The translations under genes were made by a program, and so were the position numbers. Shown here piece after piece: positions 58,699 to 64,000 of a DNA stretch of 64,000 nt. Source of the DNA: Camellia lanceoleosa (Eukaryota; Streptophyta; Magnoliopsida; Ericales; Theaceae). Under the pieces are notes generated by a model. It was given only the letters and a program-made list of their open reading frames with translations, had not been told where the DNA came from and ran no database searches. The stretch lies in NCBI GenBank assembly GCA_025200525.1, contig CM045762.1, forward strand, positions 85,031,893 through 85,095,892. The letters run 5' to 3'. Every line of letters begins with the position of its first letter. The stretch's first letter is position 1.

Positions 58699-61600
58699 AT
58701 GAAGGGGAATGTGGGTCATATATCTAGCTTCAATGGAAGCAATTGGGTAACTTGGAAAACTAAAATGGAGGACCTATTATTTTGTAAAGACTTGTATGGA
58801 CCCATTGAGGGTGATAGTGGCAAACCTGCTGATATGAAAGATGATGAGTGGAAGAGGCTTAATCGGAAAGCCGTTGGTGTTATCCATCAATGGATTGATG
58901 ACAGTGTGTTTCATCATGTTGCTACTGAAATTTCAGCACATGATTTATGGAAAAAATTAGAGAGTCTTTATGATAGAAAATCAGCCACAAATAAAGTCTT
59001 TCTGTTTCGTAAGTTGGTTAATTTAAAATATAAAGAGGGCAGCCCTATTCCGGAACATCTGAATGAAATAAAGAGTATCGTTAACCAACTTGCTTCTATG
59101 AAAATTATTTTTGATGATGAGTTGCAGGCTTTGATGCTACTTAGTTCCTTACCCGAAAGTTGGGAGACTTTGGTTGTGACAGTTAGTAATTCGGCGCCCG
59201 ATGGAGTTGTCACTATGGGTCAAGTCACTAGTAGCTTGTTGAATGAAGAAACTAGAAGAAAATCAGCGGGTTCCTCTTATTCAAAAGCATTTGTTGTGAG
59301 AGGCCGAAGCAAAACAAGGGGGAGGAGTAAGACTCCTCATGGTCGTGATCAAAGCCGTGACAAGTCAAGAGATGGTTCTTTTTCAAAGAAAGACATTGAG
59401 TGCCATTATTGTCATGAGAAAGGGCACATGAAGCGGGAATGCCGAAAGGTCAAGAACAAGGAGAAAAGGCGTGACAAAAGTGTGGATAAGAAGCAAGAAG
59501 ACACAACGGCAGTTACTACCGATGATCTCATGGTCGTTTGTGAGGATGATTGTATCAATTTTGTGGGCCAAGAGAGCAGTTGGGTGATTGATTCCGGTGC
59601 TTCTTTTCATGTGACTTCTCGAGTTGATTTCTTCACTATCTACACTGCAGGAAATTATGGTTCTGTTAGAATGGGTAATGAAGGTTTGTCCAATATTATT
59701 GGCATGGGTGATGTTTGCTTGGAAACAAATTTGAGCTGCAAGTTGTTGCTTAAAGATGTAAGGCATGTTCCCGACATTCGCCTCAATTTGATCTCTACTG
59801 GAAAGCTAGATGATGGAGGCTTCAACAACAAATTTGGTGATGGAATATGGAAGCTCACAAAAGGTTCTTTGGTGGTGGCTAAGTGCCAGAAGACTCATAC
59901 ACTTTATTCGATGCAAGGAAAAATTTGTAAAGGTGTTGTCAATGCACTTGAAGATGATACTTCTACCGAATTGTGGCACAAGCGGCTTGGTCACATGAGT
60001 GAAAAGGGGCTGCAAGTATTGTTCAAGAAAGAGCTTCTACCCGGTTTGAAAGGTACACATCTTAAAACTTGTGTTCATTGTTTGGCGGGTAAACAACATA
60101 GAGTTTCTTTTCATAAAAATGTTGCTTTTAGAAAAGAAAATGTGTTGGAGTTAATTCATTCGGATGTTTGTGGTCCTTTAAAAGTTAGAACACATGGTGG
60201 TGCACTTTATTTTGTTACTTTCATTGATGATTATTCAAGGAAAGTTTGGGCTTATCTACTAAAAACTAAAAATCAAGTTCTAGAAGTATTTAAGCATTTT
60301 CAGGCCATGGTTGAAAGAGAAACATGGTAGAAATTGAAGTGCACCCGAACAGACAATGGTGGCGAATACATTGGGCCATTTGATGAGTATTGTGGCAGCC
60401 AAGGTATTCGGCATCAAAAGACAGTTAAGAAGACTCCTCAACAAAATGGCGTTGCCGAGAGGATGAACCGCACCATTGTGGAAAGAACAAGGTGTTTGCT
60501 TTCACAAGCTAAATTGCCAAGATCCTTTTGGGGTGAGGCAATGAGTACAATGTTGACTTGATCAATTTATCTCCTTGCTATCCTTTGAATGGTGATGTTC
60601 CTGAAAGAGTTTGGACTGGCAAAGATGTGTCTTATGAGCACTTGAGAGTGTTTGGTTGCCGAGCTTTTGTTCACATTCCAAAGGATGAGAGGTCTAAGCT
60701 TGATAGTAAGTCAAGACAATGTATTTTTCTTGGCTATAGGCGTGATGAATTCGGGTATAGATTATGGGATCCGATCGACAAGAAAGTCATTCGAAGCCGT
60801 GATGTTGTGTTTCTTGAAGACCAAACAATTGAAGACTTTGGTAAAGGTAATCAACCGGAGCCAAAAACTAGTGATCTCATTGACATGGATCCATCTCCTT
60901 TATCTTCAGTTGATGATGAAAATGGGGGAGATGTGTAGCCACATATTGAAGATGTGGAGGATGATGCTAATCCTAATGAAGTTAAGCCAGAAATTGAGGA
61001 AGAGCATCCAACTCAAGAACTGCCACCACAACTTGAGTTGAGGAAATCTACAAGGGACCGACAACCTTCAAGAAAGTATCCTCCCAATGAATTTGTGTTG
61101 ATTTCTGATCAAGGGGAGCTTGAGAGCTACCAAGAAGCAATTGAGCATGCAAAGAAAGATTATTGGAAAAAGGCCATGGAAGAGGAGATGAATTCCTTAG
61201 TTGAAAATCACACTTATGATTTAGTGAAGTTGCCTAAAGGGAGGAAAACTCTGAAAAATAAGTGGGTTTTCAAATTGAAGAATGATAGGAAGAATCTGAG
61301 GTACAAAGCACGTCTTGTAGTGAAAGGCTTTGGGCAAAAGAAAGGTATTGACTTTGACGAGATTTTCTCGCCGGTTGTGAAGATGTCTTCTATTCGGGTT
61401 GTACTTGGCATGGCTGCAAGTATGAACCTTGAAGTTGAGCAACTTGATGTGAAGACCGCATTTCTTCATGGTGATCTTGAAGAAGAAATTTACATGGAGC
61501 AACCAGAAGGTTTTGTGGAGAAAGGGAAAGAGAAATTTGTTTGCAAATTGAAGAAAAGTTTATATGGCCTCAAGCAAGCTCCGCGGCAATGGTACAAAAA

Positions 61601-62671
61601 ATTTGACTCTTTCATGATGAATAATGGCTTTTCTAAAACCACTTCGGACCATTGTGTGTTTGTGAAAAATTTCCCAGATGGCAAATTTATTATTCTTTTG
61701 CTTTATGTTGATGACATGTTAATTGTGGGTCAAGATTCTACCATGATTAACAGGTTGAAATTGGAGTTGAGTAAATCTTTTGCTATGAAAGATTTGGGAC
61801 CGGCAAAGCAAATACTTGGTATGAAAATTGTTCGTGATCGCAAAGAGGGATCGATTTGGTTGTCTCAAGAGAGCTACATTGAGAAAGTTCTTGAGAGATT
61901 CAACATGGATAAAGCAAAGCCGGTTGGTTGTCCACTTGCGTGTCACTTCAAACTTAGTTCGAATCAATGTCCTACAAGTGAGAAAGACAAAGAAGAGATG
62001 TTGAAAGTTCTTTATGCTTCAAAGCTTGGTTCTTTGATGTACGCCATGGTTTGTACAAGGCGGATATTGCTCACGCCGTTGGTGTGGTGAGTCGCTTTTC
62101 TCTAATCCGGGTAAAGAACATTGGGCAATGGTAAAATGGATTCTAAGATATCTTCGAGGACTTGAAGGTGTGTTTGTGTTTTGGGGATGGTAAACCGATG
62201 CTTGATGGGTTCATGATTCTCGACATGGCTGGTGATGTTGATTCTAGGAAATCTACTTCGGGGTATTTGATGACTTTTGCAGGGGGAGCTGTGGCATGGC
62301 AATCTAAATTACAAAAATGTGTTGCTCTCTCAACTACCGAAGCTGAATTTATTGCCATTACAGAAGCTTGCAAAGAAGAGTTATAGTTGAAGAAATTTTT
62401 GCAAGAGTTGGGTTTGAAGCAAGAAAGGTATGTGCTTTATTGTGATAGTCAAAGTGCTATTCACTTGAGTAAAAATTCTACCTTTCATTCGAGATCGAAA
62501 CACATTGATGTGAGATACCATTGGATTCGTGATGTGTTAAATTTGAAATTGTTGCAACTCGAAAAGGTTCACACAGATGATAATATTTTAGATATGCTGA
62601 CTAAGACTTTGTCGAGGGACAAACATTTAAAGTGTCGAACTTTGGCGGGTATGGTTGATATCTCCACCTAA
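58699..62671 (+). pseudogene. Copia-2 gag-pol polyprotein, broken
   Basis: Start ATG 58699 (MKGNVGHISSFNGSNW) was chosen because GAG similarity to Copia-1 begins there; the open frame upstream is LTR sequence. In order: GAG; zinc knuckle CHYCHEKGHMKREC near 59400; protease with an intact DSGAS near 59590; integrase HHCC and DDE core; RT with YVDDM near 61710; RNase H to TAA 62669-62671. Breaks: TAG 60328-60330 with an altered neighbouring codon, a 1-nt deletion near 60557, TAG 60936-60938, 1-nt deletions near 62062, 62098 and 62160, and TAG 62384-62386 at a Trp position. Catalytic motifs are otherwise kept, so decay is recent and scattered. Confidence 0.96.
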
Positions 62672-62674
62672 GTC

Positions 62675-62688
62675 GGTAGTGGGAGAAT
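62675..62688 (+). other. Copia-2 polypurine tract
   Basis: GGTAGTGGGAGAAT directly precedes the 3' LTR and parallels the tract of Copia-1. Confidence 0.85.
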
Positions 62689-63318
62689 TGTTGGGTATAC
62701 CTCCTTATTGGAGTGTAGGACCCAATTGGTTTTGGAAAAAGAGTTTTAATTTGGCTTGGTTTAGGTATAATATTTTTATATATTATATTTGTGGAGGCCC
62801 AATCCAATTTGGATACAATTAGGGTTTGATTACAAAACCCTAGATTCACAATACATAATTATTGATGTTATTTTTCCCAAGGAAAAAATAGTGGCGGCTA
62901 CTACAAGTTGTATTGGAGAAAAAATCAACTTGGTGTTGTTTGGTTATTCTTGATTTGACTTGGTCAATCAAGAATTCGTGCTTTGATTTGTGAAGAAGTT
63001 TGGTTCGTTATTTTGGGTCTTCTTCAACTCTGGTTCTGAAGATTTTGGTTCATCTATTTGGTGAGGTCTTTCCTCTTGTTTATTTGTGATTATTTAGAAT
63101 TCACCTAAGGGTGGTTTTGTGAGACCATTCGTGTCTCGTTTGTAATCGTTTGAAACTTATTTGGTTGATAGTGGAATCGGATTTCGATCCCGTGGACGTA
63201 CCTCACATTGAGGGAACCACGTAAAAATTCTTGTGTTGCCTTTGATTTAATTTTTCCGCATTAGTTTATATTCCCATTGATTGATTTACTTGTGGGGATT
63301 CATCGATTTTCCCTAACA
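62689..63318 (+). repeat. Copia-2 3' LTR
   Basis: It begins TGTTGGGTATACC and ends TTCCCTAACA, followed by ATATT. It shares the first seven bases TGTTGGG with the Copia-1 3' LTR. Confidence 0.97.
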
Positions 63319-63323
63319 ATATT

Positions 63324-64000
63324 GATTGCAAGTACATCCCTTGTGACTATTCTCATCTGCACCTTCTTTTGTACCTATGACATATTGGGAAAAAGAAAGA
63401 GGAAAAAAATAAAATAAAAATCAGACAATGGCCAAAATCCATGGCATGAATTAGCAAAAGGTTTGTGACACACTATAAGTAAGAGGCCTACAGTTAAGAG
63501 GGAAAATGATTGTCAAACTGTCAAATGATAGAGATCTCATTGCCTCTGCAATTGGCATTTCATTAGCAACATATATTCTTTGCACAGCTCTAGCGAGACT
63601 GACCAGAAATCTCTACCCCCCAAAGCGGCTGAGACTGTGCACTGACTGACACAGAGGAGTCTGGGAATACAACAACAACATATCCATTCTCACAGCCACT
63701 TTAGAACCAGCAGCTATTGTACTGCAATTGTGATCCAAAATAATGGTACCACTAATCACCATTTTAAAAATAAATAAATATATGTAAATATATGTATTAG
63801 TACAAACGCAGAATGGGAAAAATAATGGATAACTTACGTAGATGAACAGAAATGAATAACTACAAAAATGATTTACAAACATACATTCTATATTAATCAT
63901 CAAGTACAATCTTATAATTCCAGCTGCTACACTCTTGTCACTGGAAATTGGAGACAATTTCAGACTTTCAGCACAAAATGTAATCTTTAGACAATTATGT
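63324..64000. other. Right-edge spacer, no gene recognised
   Basis: About 680 bp of moderately AT-rich DNA. An open frame on the minus strand (63957-63613) has no recognisable domain and includes a TA-repeat-encoded Tyr/Ile run, so I do not call it a gene. Part of a gene reaching in from the right cannot be excluded. Confidence 0.45.

Larger units (their letters stand above)
58018..63318 (+). mobile_element. Copia-2: complete Ty1/Copia LTR retrotransposon (Tnt1-like)
   Basis: Both LTRs are 630 bp, TG...CA, with a perfect TSD ATATT (58013-58017 and 63319-63323). PBS, gag-pol in Copia order and a purine tract are present. By hand count the LTRs differ at 17 sites (2.7%), 13 of them transitions. 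Its protein is close to Copia-1 throughout, but LTR sequences and lengths differ, so the two belong to sister families. Confidence 0.98.

Noticed and set aside
63613..63957. 114-codon minus-strand ORF at the right edge
   Set aside because: Low-complexity Tyr/Ile run from a TA repeat and no family motif; left as unassigned.

Overview
The window is nuclear DNA of a flowering plant. The evidence is an RGA-type CC-NB-LRR resistance gene, a type I MADS-box fragment, Tnt1-like Ty1/Copia elements, Tat-lineage Ty3/Gypsy elements, a hAT transposase remnant, MULE-type and Tourist-like MITEs, and very AT-rich spacer DNA. A eudicot is likely, but I cannot name the species. I found no intact host protein gene and no RNA gene.

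Layout. (1) 1-9946: one NLR gene on the minus strand, now a pseudogene. A Copia element (Copia-1, 3339-8868, TSD TTCTT) splits its NB-ARC domain. A separate 1.2-kb AT-rich insertion, carrying a palindrome array and a MADS-box scrap, lies between the NB-ARC and LRR parts. (2) 10368-16681: large Ty3-type solo LTR A (TSD ACGAC/ATGAC). It contains a long-hairpin MULE MITE (11399-12235, 9-bp TSD) and a second, related solo LTR B (12527-15759, TSD CATAC). (3) 16772-42558: Gypsy-A, a 25.8-kb composite with TSD CAATC. Inside it are solo LTR C (22000-34629) and solo LTR E (36707-39308, TSD GCCTC). Solo LTR C itself contains a complete second Tat-type element, Gypsy-B (22657-33172, TSD GGCCC). (4) 42640-44850: a decayed hAT transposase gene on the minus strand; Gypsy-A landed at its 3' end. 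(5) 46063-49080: solo LTR D (TSD TTATC) carrying a Tourist-like MITE. (6) 49-58 kb: AT-rich DNA with a second 837-bp MULE hairpin (50173-51009), other MITEs, local duplications and GTG microsatellites. (7) 58018-63318: Copia-2 (TSD ATATT), related to Copia-1 in protein but with different LTRs. (8) 63324-64000: nothing recognised.

How the parts work together. All sense gag-pol genes are broken by stops, frameshifts or domain deletions. The strongest candidate for a functional gene is antisense, inside Gypsy-B at 30309-32410. Removing two short GT-AG introns joins three exons in phase, with no internal stop, into a predicted 647-residue protein. It has a Transposase_28-like (putative gypsy-type) N-terminus, a coiled-coil middle and an acidic tail. 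Gypsy-A carries a decayed antisense counterpart, and Gypsy-B carries a second partial one. Both Gypsy elements share the order pol, tandem-repeat block, antisense ORF, 3' LTR.

Limits. Boundaries marked with TSDs were read base by base. Domain names come from recognising motifs, not from a search. Divergence counts were made by hand.
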